From 2-12-FULL-43-11 sp035655355 (GTDB lineage Bacteria > Patescibacteriota > Minisyncoccia > UBA6257 > Colwellbacteraceae): 18,753 bases of DNA. The position numbers and the translations under genes are program-made. The notes beneath the pieces are model-generated. The model saw only the letters and a program-made list of their open reading frames with translations. It searched no databases and was not told the DNA's origin. How positions within the stretch are numbered: position 1 is the stretch's first letter; each line of letters begins with the position of its first letter. Of this stretch, positions 1-6,596 are shown piece after piece. The stretch lies in assembly GCA_035655355.1 (NCBI GenBank), contig DASRUQ010000032.1:1-18753 (forward strand), given 5' to 3'.

Positions 1-893
1 TGAGCCAGACTTATTTCCCCTGGTCTGGGGTTTTGCCCGCCGCCAATCACAGCTACAGGCGAAGCGGTCTGATGAGGCATGCGGAAGGGTCTGCTTTTAA
101 GATGAGAGCCGGCGAGTAATCCGGCTGCGCTCCAAATTTCCGAAGCTTCAATAGATTCCTCTAAAGACAGCGGCGGCAAGATAGAGTTAAAAGCTCTGGC
201 GAGCATTGTCTTGCCTGATCCTGGCGGGCCGCTCATTAGTATGTTGTGTCCGCCTGCCGCTGCCACCATTAGAGCCCGCTTAGCGGATTCTTGCCCTCTC
301 ACGTCTTCTATATCTACTTCTGATAGAATTTCCTCCGGCACAAAATCCTGCCTGGGGAAGGAAACAACCGGTTTTAAATTTTCCAAGTGATTTATCAGGT
401 CGGCTAAATTGTTAAGGGGGAAAACGGAAATTCCTTTAACGAGACTGGCTTCGCCAGCGTTACTGGCTGGGAGGAATATTTCGGTGATATCTGCTTTCTT
501 AGCCAGAATGGCAAAGTTAAGGGCTCCGGCTATAGGGCGGAGATCGCCGTTTAAAGCCAGTTCTCCCAAGAAAAGGCTTTTACCGGGCTGCCCTTTAATT
601 TGTTCGGTAGCCAAGAGATAACCCACGGCAATAGCTAAGTCATACTGCGAGCCAGTTTTTTTAACATCGGCTGGAGCCAGATTAACGGTTATTTTCCTGT
701 TTTCTTTAGTCGGGGGTTTAAGCCCTGTGTTTTTAATAGCGGAACCAACTCTTTCTTTAGCTTCCGAAAGGGCTTTGTCGGCTAACCCCACAATATTAAA
801 ACTATGAAGGCCGACGTTTAAGTCGACCTCCACTTCAATAAGTTTCCCCTTAATGCCCTCGAGTTCAGCCGAATAAACTTTGGCGAGATGCAT
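1..893 (-). CDS. comM: ComM / Mg-chelatase-like AAA+ ATPase (3' end cut by window edge)
   Basis: ComM is a hexameric AAA+ helicase that promotes branch migration during natural transformation. The reading frame is open from an ATG at 893 to the window edge, about 297 residues of a family that is usually near 500. The first ~160 residues match the ChlI N-terminal domain (MHLAKVYSAELEGIKG start, then GLADKALSEAKERV and NLAPADVKKTGSQYDLAIA). The AAA+ domain follows a REDV-like linker (VDIEDVRGQESAKRAL) with Walker A GPPGSGKT at about residues 222-229. The C-terminal half, with Walker B and the arginine finger, lies outside the window. The start lies 8 nt after the stop of the zinc-finger gene, with GAGGA 13-18 nt upstream, so the two are probably one transcript. 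Family assignment is firm; the role in DNA uptake is family knowledge. Confidence 0.95.
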   Translation of the reverse strand, partial: MHLAKVYSAELEGIKGKLIEVEVDLNVGLHSFNIVGLADKALSEAKERVGSAIKNTGLKPPTKENRKITVNLAPADVKKTGSQYDLAIAVGYLLATEQIKGQPGKSLFLGELALNGDLRPIAGALNFAILAKKADITEIFLPASNAGEASLVKGISVFPLNNLADLINHLENLKPVVSFPRQDFVPEEILSEVDIEDVRGQESAKRALMVAAAGGHNILMSGPPGSGKTMLARAFNSILPPLSLEESIEASEIWSAAGLLAGSHLKSRPFRMPHQTASPVAVIGGGQNPRPGEISLA

Positions 894-901
894 GGGTAAT
901 T

Positions 902-1249
902 TTATTCCTCTTCTTTTGCTTCTTTAAGTTTACAGCTTTGGCACAGGCGGGATTCTGGATCGGCTTTTAAAAGTTCAAGCGAGATTTCGCTGCCGCATTC
1001 TTCGCATACCCCATAAGCTCCGGCTCCCATTTTATCCAAGGCGAGACTAATATCTTTCAGGCTATCTTTTAGTGAAACAGTTATACCTTCATTAATGGCT
1101 ACCTGTTCACTTTCGTCAGCTTCTTCTTCTAAGTGGTCGGTGTCGTCGCCTAAATCGGCGCTACCCACCCCTTTTATTTCTTTTTCCAGTCTTTTTTTCT
1201 CTTCTTTTAACAGAGACTCCAGCTCTTTTAGATTTTCTTTTGAGATCAT
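902..1249 (-). CDS. DksA/TraR-type C4 zinc-finger protein
   Basis: This 115-residue protein has the DksA/TraR layout: an N-terminal helical, highly charged region (residues 1-28), an acidic middle (about 34-50, DDTDHLEEEADESEQ), a second helix, and a C-terminal zinc finger with Cys82, Cys85, Cys103 and Cys106. Family members bind the RNA polymerase secondary channel and change promoter output, in some species together with ppGpp. The acidic DDTDH..EEADE patch sits where DksA carries its tip, so a regulatory role is plausible, but the target is unknown. Upstream is a -35 TTGACT (1279-1284), a 16-bp spacer and a -10 TAAGAT (1257-1262) only 7 nt from the ATG, so a leaderless mRNA is likely. It is probably co-transcribed with comM. 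Confidence 0.9.
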   Translation of the reverse strand: MISKENLKELESLLKEEKKRLEKEIKGVGSADLGDDTDHLEEEADESEQVAINEGITVSLKDSLKDISLALDKMGAGAYGVCEECGSEISLELLKADPESRLCQSCKLKEAKEEE

Positions 1250-1256
1250 GCCTCAA

Positions 1257-1284
1257 ATCTTAAATTAGTGAGTTCAAAAGTCAA
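1257..1284 (-). promoter_or_regulatory. Promoter of the zinc-finger gene and comM (leaderless type)
   Basis: On the minus strand, TTGACT (1279-1284, 5/6 to TTGACA) is separated by 16 bp from TAAGAT (1257-1262, 4/6 to TATAAT). The ATG starts 7 nt further on at 1249, so the transcript would start at about the start codon. The -35 match makes this one of the better two-box promoters in the window. Confidence 0.6.
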
Positions 1285-1301
1285 CCCCAGCAATAACAAC
1301 C

Positions 1302-1349
1302 GACATCTGACATCCTTCTTAACTCATTATTCACTAGTTAGCAGATGTC
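1302..1349. repeat. Nested inverted repeat between divergent promoters
   Basis: GACATCTG (1302-1309) is the exact reverse complement of CAGATGTC (1342-1349). Inside it TAACT (1320-1324) pairs with AGTTA (1336-1340). The repeat fills the space between the leftward zinc-finger promoter and the rightward ruvA promoter, ending next to the ruvA -35 position. It could be an operator dyad or a cruciform. No known operator consensus is recognised. Confidence 0.5.
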
Positions 1350-1350
1350 A

Positions 1351-1379
1351 TTATTAAACAGCCATAAAAAAGCTATAAT
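1351..1379 (+). promoter_or_regulatory. ruvA promoter (leaderless type)
   Basis: A perfect TATAAT at 1374-1379 lies inside the 11-mer AGCTATAATTA, 17 bp after a weak -35 (TTATTA, 1351-1356). The ATG at 1388 begins 8 nt after the -10, so the mRNA should start within about two bases of it. The same 11-mer precedes the antiporter gene and the 123-aa membrane protein gene. Confidence 0.75.
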
Positions 1380-1387
1380 TAATGAAT

Positions 1388-1969
1388 ATGATTTATTTTG
1401 TTTCAGGTAAGCTGGAAAGTAAAAAGGTTAACTATGTAGTAGTGGAGGCTGGTGGAATAGGTTATAAAATATTCGTTCCGATACCCGCTATCAAGAAATT
1501 GCCTGGTCTCGGGGAAGAAGTTAAACTTTTGACTTACTTCCACGTGAGAGAGGACGTTATGAGCCTTTACGGATTCTTGGAAGAAAAGGAACTCAATTTT
1601 TTTAAAGCCCTGGTTTCCATTTCCGGAGTGGGACCGAAAACAGCGCTTGGGATACTGAGCGTGGCTCCGGTAGATAATTTGGTGGCTGCCATAGCGAGAG
1701 GCGAAAGCGATTTATTACAGAGATCGTCTGGTATAGGCAGGAAGACGGCCGCGAGAGTTGTTATGGAACTTAAAGATAAAGTTTTTGTGGAGGGGGGGAC
1801 CGGGGAAGAGACGGTGAGGCTGATGGAATCCGACGAAGATGTTTACGAAGCGCTTCTGAGCCTCGGTTATTCGGCTAAGCAAGCTAAAGCGGGCATGGAT
1901 AAAATTGACCCGAAACTTAAGGGGGTTGATGCCAGACTTAAAGAAGCTCTGCAAAAAATGAAAGGCTAA
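1388..1969 (+). CDS. ruvA: Holliday junction branch-migration protein RuvA
   Basis: RuvA binds four-way DNA junctions as a tetramer and recruits the RuvB motor for branch migration. The 193-residue product has the expected three parts: an N-terminal OB fold (MIYFVSGKLESKKVNYVVVE, then GGIGYKIFVP), tandem helix-hairpin-helix motifs (SISGVGPKTALGIL and SSGIGRKTAARVV), and after a flexible linker a C-terminal RuvB-binding helical domain (DEDVYEALLSLGYSAKQA). Length is normal. An ATG two codons earlier at 1382 is in frame, but the start at 1388 matches the usual MI... beginning of RuvA and fits the TATAAT spacing. RuvB and RuvC are not in the window. The murE-like gene follows after 4 nt. Confidence 0.97.
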   Translation: MIYFVSGKLESKKVNYVVVEAGGIGYKIFVPIPAIKKLPGLGEEVKLLTYFHVREDVMSLYGFLEEKELNFFKALVSISGVGPKTALGILSVAPVDNLVAAIARGESDLLQRSSGIGRKTAARVVMELKDKVFVEGGTGEETVRLMESDEDVYEALLSLGYSAKQAKAGMDKIDPKLKGVDARLKEALQKMKG

Positions 1970-1973
1970 CGTA

Positions 1974-3170
1974 ATGGATAGGGCCCTGATACAAATAAGA
2001 AGATTTATACCAAAAGGAATTTTTAGAACGCTGTCCCCAATATATCATTGGTATTTGGCTTTGATGGGTTCGCTGGTTTACGGCTTTCCATCCAGAGGGA
2101 TGAAGGTTATCGGTGTGACCGGCACGAGCGGGAAAACAACCACGGTGGAGTTTTTACACGAAATATTTGAAAGGGCCGGGTATAAAACAGCGTCTTTGTC
2201 CGGATTGCGCTTCAGGGTCTTGAACAAAGAAGAGCCCAATATGCTTAAGATGACTATGCCAGGCCGCTTTAAAATCCAGAGGTTTCTCTCCGAAGCTAGG
2301 CGGGCTGGGGTTCAATATGTTTTTCTAGAAGTTACCTCGGAAGGCATTAGGCAGTACAGGCACAAGTTTATAAATTTCTACGCCGCCATTCTTACCAACC
2401 TTTCCCCGGAACACTTGGAGTCGCATGGCGGGTTCGCCAAGTACCGGGCCGCCAAAGCGGAACTGTTTCTGGTTTCTCCCGTCCACGTTTTAAACGGAGA
2501 CGACGAGAATTTTGAATTCTTTAATAAAATCCCCGCCAGAGAAAAAGTAATTTTCAGGGCATCGGATTATCCTAATTTAAAAATTCATTTGGAAGGAGAA
2601 TTTAACCGGATGAATGCCGTCTCAGCGCTTTCTTTTGCCAATAGGGAGCATATTCCGGAAGAGATATCTTTAAGGGCCGTGGAAGCCGTTAAGACCCTGC
2701 CAGGCAGAATGGAATTTGTAGAAACTCGTAAGAACTTTAAAGTTTTGGTGGATTATGCTTTTTTGCCGCAGGCCCTGCGCAAGGTCTACGAAACCCTGAA
2801 TAAAGATTATAAACTGGAAGGCAAGAGGTTGGTTTGTGTTACTGGCGCCGCTGGCGGGGGCAGGGACAAATGGAAAAGACCGGTCTTAGGAGATGTGGCT
2901 GCCGAGTTTTGTAAGAAAGTAATAGTGACTAATGAAGACCCATATGATGAAAATCCGATGGATATTTTGAAGCAAGTTGAAGGGAAGCATAATTTTGAAA
3001 AGATTTTAGACAGGCGGGAGGCTATTAGAGACGCTTTAAAATCCGCGGAAGACGGAGATATAGTAGTCATTACCGGGAAAGGCGCCGAACCTTGGATTAT
3101 GGGGCCTCAAGGAACCAAAACTGCCTGGGACGACAGAGTAATTGTTAGAGAAGAGCTTTCAAAGCTGTAA
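1974..3170 (+). CDS. murE: MurE-like Mur ligase lacking the usual N-terminal domain
   Basis: Mur ligases add amino acids to the UDP-MurNAc peptide of peptidoglycan, using ATP. This 398-residue protein has a P-loop GVTGTSGKTTT at residues 47-57, the central-domain motif TNLSPEHLESHG, and a C-terminal domain with GAAGGGRDKWKRPVLG, TNEDPYDENP (about 318-328) and TGKGAEPW. It is roughly 90 residues shorter than typical MurE because the UDP-sugar-binding N-terminal domain is replaced by about 45 residues with a hydrophobic, possibly membrane-associated stretch (YHWYLALMGSLVYGF). The motif that in MurE selects diaminopimelate or lysine reads TNEDPYDENP, so the added amino acid cannot be read off. 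It is translationally coupled to ruvA and ends 9 nt before a strong terminator. A related Mur-ligase-like role is the alternative. Confidence 0.8.
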   Translation: MDRALIQIRRFIPKGIFRTLSPIYHWYLALMGSLVYGFPSRGMKVIGVTGTSGKTTTVEFLHEIFERAGYKTASLSGLRFRVLNKEEPNMLKMTMPGRFKIQRFLSEARRAGVQYVFLEVTSEGIRQYRHKFINFYAAILTNLSPEHLESHGGFAKYRAAKAELFLVSPVHVLNGDDENFEFFNKIPAREKVIFRASDYPNLKIHLEGEFNRMNAVSALSFANREHIPEEISLRAVEAVKTLPGRMEFVETRKNFKVLVDYAFLPQALRKVYETLNKDYKLEGKRLVCVTGAAGGGRDKWKRPVLGDVAAEFCKKVIVTNEDPYDENPMDILKQVEGKHNFEKILDRREAIRDALKSAEDGDIVVITGKGAEPWIMGPQGTKTAWDDRVIVREELSKL

Positions 3171-3179
3171 CGGAGAATT

Positions 3180-3207
3180 AAAAGAGGACCTGCATTGGTC
3201 CTCTTTT
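3180..3207. terminator. Bidirectional intrinsic terminator
   Basis: A perfect 11-bp stem, AAAAGAGGACC (3180-3190) and GGTCCTCTTTT (3197-3207), encloses a 6-nt loop (TGCATT). The A-rich 5' and T-rich 3' edges let it work in both directions. It sits between the convergent murE-like gene (ends 3170) and the 138-aa gene (ends 3225), exactly where a shared terminator is expected. Confidence 0.93.
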
Positions 3208-3224
3208 GCGTATTCGGCCTTCGT

Positions 3225-3641
3225 TCACCCGTTTTGGGAAGCTCTGTCGCGGAATTTTCTTCCTGCGTGTCCAGAAATGTCTTCGCCGGTTGCCTGCAAA
3301 ATATCCATGAAGTCATTTTGCAATTCCACATCACCGTTATAGATCTCCGGCCATTCAAGCATTGTCTCTACCATTTCTCTGTGGCTTGAATCGACGGACG
3401 ACTTGAGCAACACGGAAAGGAAATTCAGCGGATAGCCATTTCTTTCAGTGCCCCGCAAATCTACGCCGTTGTTTTTTATGGCAAAGATTTGTCCGAGAAG
3501 AGCGTCTGCAAGTTTGTCCTTAGAGACAAGCTCCTCTATCTCAGCGACGAGACGCATATTCTTCCCGATTGAGTTGCTTGTTTTGGCCGCGAAGCATCGG
3601 CGGACAAGCTCCCGGAAACGAGGTTCGTTGGGTGTTTTCAT
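3225..3641 (-). CDS. Unrecognised 138-aa soluble protein
   Basis: I do not recognise a family. The product is hydrophilic, apparently alpha-helical and mixed in charge, with no signal peptide, membrane segment or cysteine cluster (one Cys). Its N-terminus is MKTPNEPRFRELVRRCFAAK and a repeat-like helical middle follows (VAEIEELVSKDKLADALLGQ). The case that it is real: it lies on the strand facing the shared terminator, it starts 8 nt after a TAAAAT hexamer (3650-3655) in the same leaderless layout as its neighbours, and the opposite-strand frames here are arginine/serine-rich shadows. It is a single-gene unit on the opposite strand to both neighbours, which suggests an acquired or lineage-specific gene. 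Confidence 0.65.
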   Translation of the reverse strand: MKTPNEPRFRELVRRCFAAKTSNSIGKNMRLVAEIEELVSKDKLADALLGQIFAIKNNGVDLRGTERNGYPLNFLSVLLKSSVDSSHREMVETMLEWPEIYNGDVELQNDFMDILQATGEDISGHAGRKFRDRASQNG

Positions 3642-3649
3642 AAAGCCTT

Positions 3650-3655
3650 ATTTTA
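3650..3655 (-). promoter_or_regulatory. -10 element of the 138-aa gene
   Basis: TAAAAT (5/6) on the minus strand lies 8 nt before the ATG at 3641, repeating the leaderless spacing of nearby genes. No -35 is convincing. The rest of 3656-3786 is AT-rich with no visible gene. Confidence 0.5.
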
Positions 3656-3786
3656 AAGATCGATGGATTTATTTTTAGAAATCCAAGTCTCTTTGATTAT
3701 TAATTACTAATAATAATTCAACCAAAGCAATGATGACACTTTTTATAGTTTTTGTCAAGGAATGTGTTTTTAGATTTTAAAATTGG

Positions 3787-3792
3787 TATACT
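3787..3792 (+). promoter_or_regulatory. -10 element of the metallo-hydrolase gene (leaderless type)
   Basis: TATACT is followed by 8 nt and the ATG at 3801. No convincing -35 is visible at 16-18 bp. The 3642-3786 stretch upstream is AT-rich and holds no recognisable gene. Confidence 0.6.
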
Positions 3793-3800
3793 GTTCGGTA

Positions 3801-5150
3801 ATGAAACTTACTTTCTTTGGCGGAGCCGGAATAGTTACCGGCGCTAACTATCTTCTGGAGTCCGATAGCGGGGATAAGATTTTAATTGATTGTGGGCTAA
3901 TACAGTCCGGACATAATTCTGATAAAGATAATTTTGCTCCTTTTGCCTATGGCTTAAAAGATATTAAGGGAGTTTTTATAACCCACGCTCATATTGATCA
4001 TACGGGCCGTCTGCCCAAGCTTTACAAAGAGGGCTACCGCGGACCGGTTTATTCCACTCCTCCTACCAAAGATTTTGCGAGAGAGCTTCTTCTTGATTCG
4101 GAAGGGATATTAAGCAGAGAAGCGGAAAAAGAAAAGAAAGAGCCTATTTACACCGCCAAAGACGTGGATGGAATTATATCTTTATGGAAAAGTCTGGAAT
4201 ATAACGCCAAAGTCGAAGTGGGAAGTCTCTCTGTAACTTTAGTAAGTTCGGGGCATATTCTTGGGTCCAGCTCCATAGTGGTTGAGGGAGACAGTAAGAC
4301 GATAGTGTTTTCCGGTGACTTGGGCAACATTAACCCGCCACTTATTAAAGAATGGACACCTTTGAATATACCGGCCACATATTGCTTAGTGGAATCGGCT
4401 TATGGAGACAGGCTGCACGAAGATTTGGAAAAGCGAGAGGACATACTGGAGGATGTGATTGAAGACGCTGTTAAATCAGGCGGGACCTTGATGATTCCGG
4501 CTTTCGCTTTGGAAAGAATCCAGGTTTTGCTTTATCACATGGATGAACTCGTTGAAAACGGCCGCATCCCCAGAGTCCCGGTTTTTGTAGATAGCCCCTT
4601 AGCTATAAAGCTAACGGCGGTTTACGAGAAGTATTCAAATTATTTTAATTCTGAGGCTCACAAGATGATTGGTTCAGGGAAGTTCTTTGATTTCCCCGGT
4701 TTAAAATTAACTATGACCACGGAGGAATCCAAGGCCATTAAAGATGTGTCTGCCCCTAAAGTAGTTATTGCCGGTTCGGGTATGTCTCAGGGCGGCAGGA
4801 TTATTTTTCACGAGAGAGAATATCTACCTGACCCCAAAAGCACGATACTTTTTGTTGGTTATCAGGCCGCGGGATCTTTGGGGAGACAGATATTGGAGGG
4901 CGCTAAGTCAGTCAGGATAATGGGAGAAGATGTTCCCGTAAAATGTAAGGTAGCTCATATTTCAGGCTATTCTGCTCACGCCGACCAAAAGAGGCTTATA
5001 GATTGGGTCCGGCCGATGAAAGAAACTCTTAAGAAGGTTTTTGTGGTGCAGGGTGACCCGGAGGCCAGCAGGGCTTTGGCCGTAGCGATTGAGGACAAGC
5101 TGGCAATTTTCGCCGAAGTGCCTTCGGCTGGAGAAGAAGTAATGTTATAA
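3801..5150 (+). CDS. Beta-CASP metallo-beta-lactamase-fold RNA hydrolase
   Basis: The 449-residue protein matches the CPSF73-like (YsyA/ribonuclease) branch of MBL-fold nucleases. Zinc ligands are visible in HAHIDH (residues 62-67), with upstream DCGLIQSG and downstream SGHILGSSSI and SGDLG motifs. The beta-CASP cap follows (PAFALERIQVLLY, VFVDSPLA), then the C-terminal RMMBL part with GSGMSQGGRI, FVGYQAAGSLGR, a HISGYSAHADQ motif and VVQGDPEAS. Members act on RNA as endo- or exonucleases, so RNA maturation or decay is the likely role. ATG 3801 is preferred to a TTG at 3783 because MKLTFFGGAGIVTG is the standard N-terminus and the -10 at 3787 would lie inside a longer ORF. Its stop codon lies within the -10 of the next gene. 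Confidence 0.92.
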   Translation: MKLTFFGGAGIVTGANYLLESDSGDKILIDCGLIQSGHNSDKDNFAPFAYGLKDIKGVFITHAHIDHTGRLPKLYKEGYRGPVYSTPPTKDFARELLLDSEGILSREAEKEKKEPIYTAKDVDGIISLWKSLEYNAKVEVGSLSVTLVSSGHILGSSSIVVEGDSKTIVFSGDLGNINPPLIKEWTPLNIPATYCLVESAYGDRLHEDLEKREDILEDVIEDAVKSGGTLMIPAFALERIQVLLYHMDELVENGRIPRVPVFVDSPLAIKLTAVYEKYSNYFNSEAHKMIGSGKFFDFPGLKLTMTTEESKAIKDVSAPKVVIAGSGMSQGGRIIFHEREYLPDPKSTILFVGYQAAGSLGRQILEGAKSVRIMGEDVPVKCKVAHISGYSAHADQKRLIDWVRPMKETLKKVFVVQGDPEASRALAVAIEDKLAIFAEVPSAGEEVML

Positions 5151-5151
5151 T
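5146..5151 (+). promoter_or_regulatory. -10 element of the LOG-type gene, overlapping a stop codon
   Basis: A perfect TATAAT at 5146-5151 contains the TAA stop (5148-5150) of the metallo-hydrolase gene and lies 8 nt before the ATG at 5160. The downstream gene can thus be transcribed separately with a leaderless mRNA despite the 9-bp gap. Confidence 0.65.
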
Positions 5152-5159
5152 TAAACCAA

Positions 5160-5750
5160 ATGGCTATAGAAGATATCAGACCTAAATATAAGATTTGCGT
5201 TTCGGGAGCAGCCGAGACGAGTTATTTTGGAGATGATGCTTTTACCATGGGCACGGAATTGGGCAAAGAAATAGCTAGGAGAAACTGCGTCTTAGTGGAG
5301 GGGGCTACCACTGGTTTTCCCTCCTGGGCCGCTAAAGGAGCTAAGGAAGAGGGGGGCATAGTAGTTGGCATTTCTCCGGCGAGCAGCGAGAAAGATCATA
5401 TAAGTATCTATAAATTACCCGTTGATTATCATGATATTATTATTTATACGGGTTTCGGTTACTCGGGTAGAAACTTATTGCTTACCAGATCGGCTGACGC
5501 CGTTATTGTCGGCCCGGGGCGAATGGGGACCATCAATGAATTCACCATTGCCTTTGAGGATGGCAAACCCATCGGAATATTGGAGGGTTCTTGGGAAACA
5601 GATGAGTTAATCAAGAACTTGATGGAAAAGTCGCATCGGGCCGAAGAGGTAAAAGATAAAATAGTCTTCGCCAAAGACCCCAAAGTCCTTTTAGATGGAA
5701 TTCTTAAAATCATTGCTCGGGAAAAAGAAAAAAACAACCACTACCTCTAA
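5160..5750 (+). CDS. LOG / SLOG-superfamily Rossmann protein
   Basis: This 196-residue protein has the SLOG-type Rossmann pattern: an N-terminal strand with ICVSGAAE, VLVEGATTGFPSWAAKGA, and a nucleotide-binding loop GPGRMGTINEF (from residue 118) followed by EDGKPIGIL. LOG proteins with a PGGxGTxxE loop release the base from nucleoside 5'-monophosphates; here the loop reads GPGRMGTINE, so the first part differs and the catalytic claim is uncertain. Other SLOG proteins act as ligand sensors. There is no membrane segment. It follows the MBL-fold nuclease, so a nucleotide-related function would fit. The next gene begins 56 nt before its stop. Confidence 0.75.
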   Translation: MAIEDIRPKYKICVSGAAETSYFGDDAFTMGTELGKEIARRNCVLVEGATTGFPSWAAKGAKEEGGIVVGISPASSEKDHISIYKLPVDYHDIIIYTGFGYSGRNLLLTRSADAVIVGPGRMGTINEFTIAFEDGKPIGILEGSWETDELIKNLMEKSHRAEEVKDKIVFAKDPKVLLDGILKIIAREKEKNNHYL

Positions 5751-6039
5751 AACTGCCAAGTTAGGCGTTAGCAAGAAAGCAGTTAAAGGTAAAAAATCCA
5801 AGAAGATCGGTAAAGTGGTCCACTATTATGGCGGGATTAAAGTAGCTATAATTAAATTTAATAAAGACGTTAAGGCGGGCAAAGAGGTTCGTTTTAAAGG
5901 AGTTACTACAGACTTCAAACAAGTAATTTCTTCTATGCAGTTTGACCACAAAGACGTTAAAACAGCTAAGAAGGGAAAACAAATCGGTGTTAAGGTTAAG
6001 AGCCGGGTTAGAGAAAGAGACGAAGTTTTTGAAGAATAA
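5695..6039 (+). CDS. EF-Tu domain-2-like beta-barrel protein (translation-factor-like) with a Lys-rich N-tail
   Basis: Residues ~40-114 match the small stand-alone proteins usually called translation elongation factor-like: GKVVHYYGGIKVAIIKF, FKGVTTDFKQVISSMQF, then GVKVKSRVRERDEVFE, the beta-barrel of EF-Tu domain 2. The first ~40 residues are a low-complexity basic tail rich in Lys and Thr (KKKKTTTTSK, KGKKSKK), which suggests contact with RNA. The start is uncertain. ATG 5695 overlaps the upstream gene by 56 nt, and TTG 5713 is the only near alternative before the barrel. Coupled translation with the LOG-type gene is likely. No GTPase domain is present, so it is not a translation factor itself. 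Function is unknown. Confidence 0.75.
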   Translation: MEFLKSLLGKKKKTTTTSKTAKLGVSKKAVKGKKSKKIGKVVHYYGGIKVAIIKFNKDVKAGKEVRFKGVTTDFKQVISSMQFDHKDVKTAKKGKQIGVKVKSRVRERDEVFEE

Positions 6040-6055
6040 TTTAAACGTCTTGTTT

Positions 6056-6130
6056 GCCCCCGTAGTTCAATGGATAGAACGCAGGCCTCCGAAGCTTGAG
6101 ATATAGGTTCGATTCCTATCGAGGGCACCA
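6056..6130 (+). tRNA. tRNA-Arg (anticodon CCG), CCA encoded
   Basis: All arms fold: acceptor GCCCCCG / CGAGGGC, D-stem GUUC/GAAC, anticodon stem CAGGC/GCUUG with loop CUCCGAA (anticodon CCG, reads CGG), and T-arm AUAGG-UUCGAUU-CCUAU. Discriminator A is followed by an encoded CCA (6128-6130). The acceptor stem has one C5:A68 mismatch. It begins 16 nt after the EF-like gene and may be processed from that transcript. Confidence 0.95.
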
Positions 6131-6173
6131 GAGATAGGGTAAAGAATTTTGGGGAGAAAAGTTTTTAATCCAA

Positions 6174-6509
6174 ATGAATAGATTATCAAAAGTATTCATA
6201 GAAACACTGCCGATCTTTTTTGGAATATTTTTGTCGTACTTGTTCGGGCAAAATAATGTTTTGCTTTTCACAATTTATCTTATTCTAACCCTTGGGCTGA
6301 TTTATTCCCATAAGGACAAAACCGAGTTCGTTATTTTCGCGTATGGTATTTTGATTGGCGCGATCGTTGAAGTTGTCGGTACGCAAATTAGCGGTTACCA
6401 GTCATTTGTAAAACCTGATTTCGGCGGTATTCCCATGTGGATACCTATCGTGTGGGGGTATGGCTTTGTTGCTATGAAAAGAATTGGTTTCGTTCTCAAA
6501 GATTTATAA
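6174..6509 (+). CDS. Small integral membrane protein, family not recognised
   Basis: The 111-residue product is hydrophobic, with about three to four membrane segments: residues ~10-25 (LPIFFGIFLSYLFG), ~29-44 (VLLFTIYLILTLGLIY), ~51-70 (EFVIFAYGILIGAIVEVVG) and ~87-103 (PMWIPIVWGYGFVAM). Conserved-looking loop features are VGTQISGYQSF and KPDFGGIPMWIPIVWGYG, which have the feel of a polar pocket at the membrane face. I cannot name a family. It starts 43 nt after the tRNA. A TTTAAT four nt before the ATG is too close to be a clear -10, and GGGGAGA (6151-6157) is too far for a good ribosome-binding site. Confidence 0.75.
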   Translation: MNRLSKVFIETLPIFFGIFLSYLFGQNNVLLFTIYLILTLGLIYSHKDKTEFVIFAYGILIGAIVEVVGTQISGYQSFVKPDFGGIPMWIPIVWGYGFVAMKRIGFVLKDL

Positions 6510-6520
6510 ACTGTCGGGTA

Positions 6521-6571
6521 GCTGGTTCTCCGCCTGCGCCGGGGCTTCAACAGGCAGGCCTGCTGGGGAGC
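6521..6571. repeat. GC-rich palindromic island
   Basis: This 50-bp stretch is far richer in GC than its surroundings. It contains the 10-bp palindrome GCAGGCCTGC (6553-6562), and CCTGC (6533-6537) can pair with GCAGG (6553-6557). It separates the membrane-protein gene from the antiporter promoter. There is no T-run, so it is a poor intrinsic terminator; a small interspersed repeat is possible. Confidence 0.4.
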
Positions 6572-6583
6572 ATAATTTTAAGC

Positions 6584-6589
6584 TATAAT
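6584..6589 (+). promoter_or_regulatory. -10 element of the antiporter gene (leaderless type)
   Basis: A perfect TATAAT within the 11-mer AGCTATAATTA (6581-6591) lies 7 nt before the ATG at 6597. The same 11-mer precedes ruvA and the 123-aa membrane protein. No -35 is evident in the GC-rich island upstream. Confidence 0.7.
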
Positions 6590-6596
6590 TAGTGAT

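Noticed and set aside
3142..3678. Plus-strand ORFs opposite the 138-aa gene (at 3142, 3195 and 3448)
   Set aside because: They run through the terminator hairpin or lie antisense to the minus gene, have Ser/Arg/Phe-rich shadow composition and no promoter at the right spacing.
3783..3800. Metallo-hydrolase starting at TTG 3783
   Set aside because: The extension MVYCSV overlaps the -10 hexamer TATACT and is not part of the family N-terminus; ATG 3801 is preferred.
6521..6571. GC-rich island as an attachment site or terminator
   Set aside because: No flanking repeat, integrase or T-run; reported only as a palindromic GC-rich stretch.
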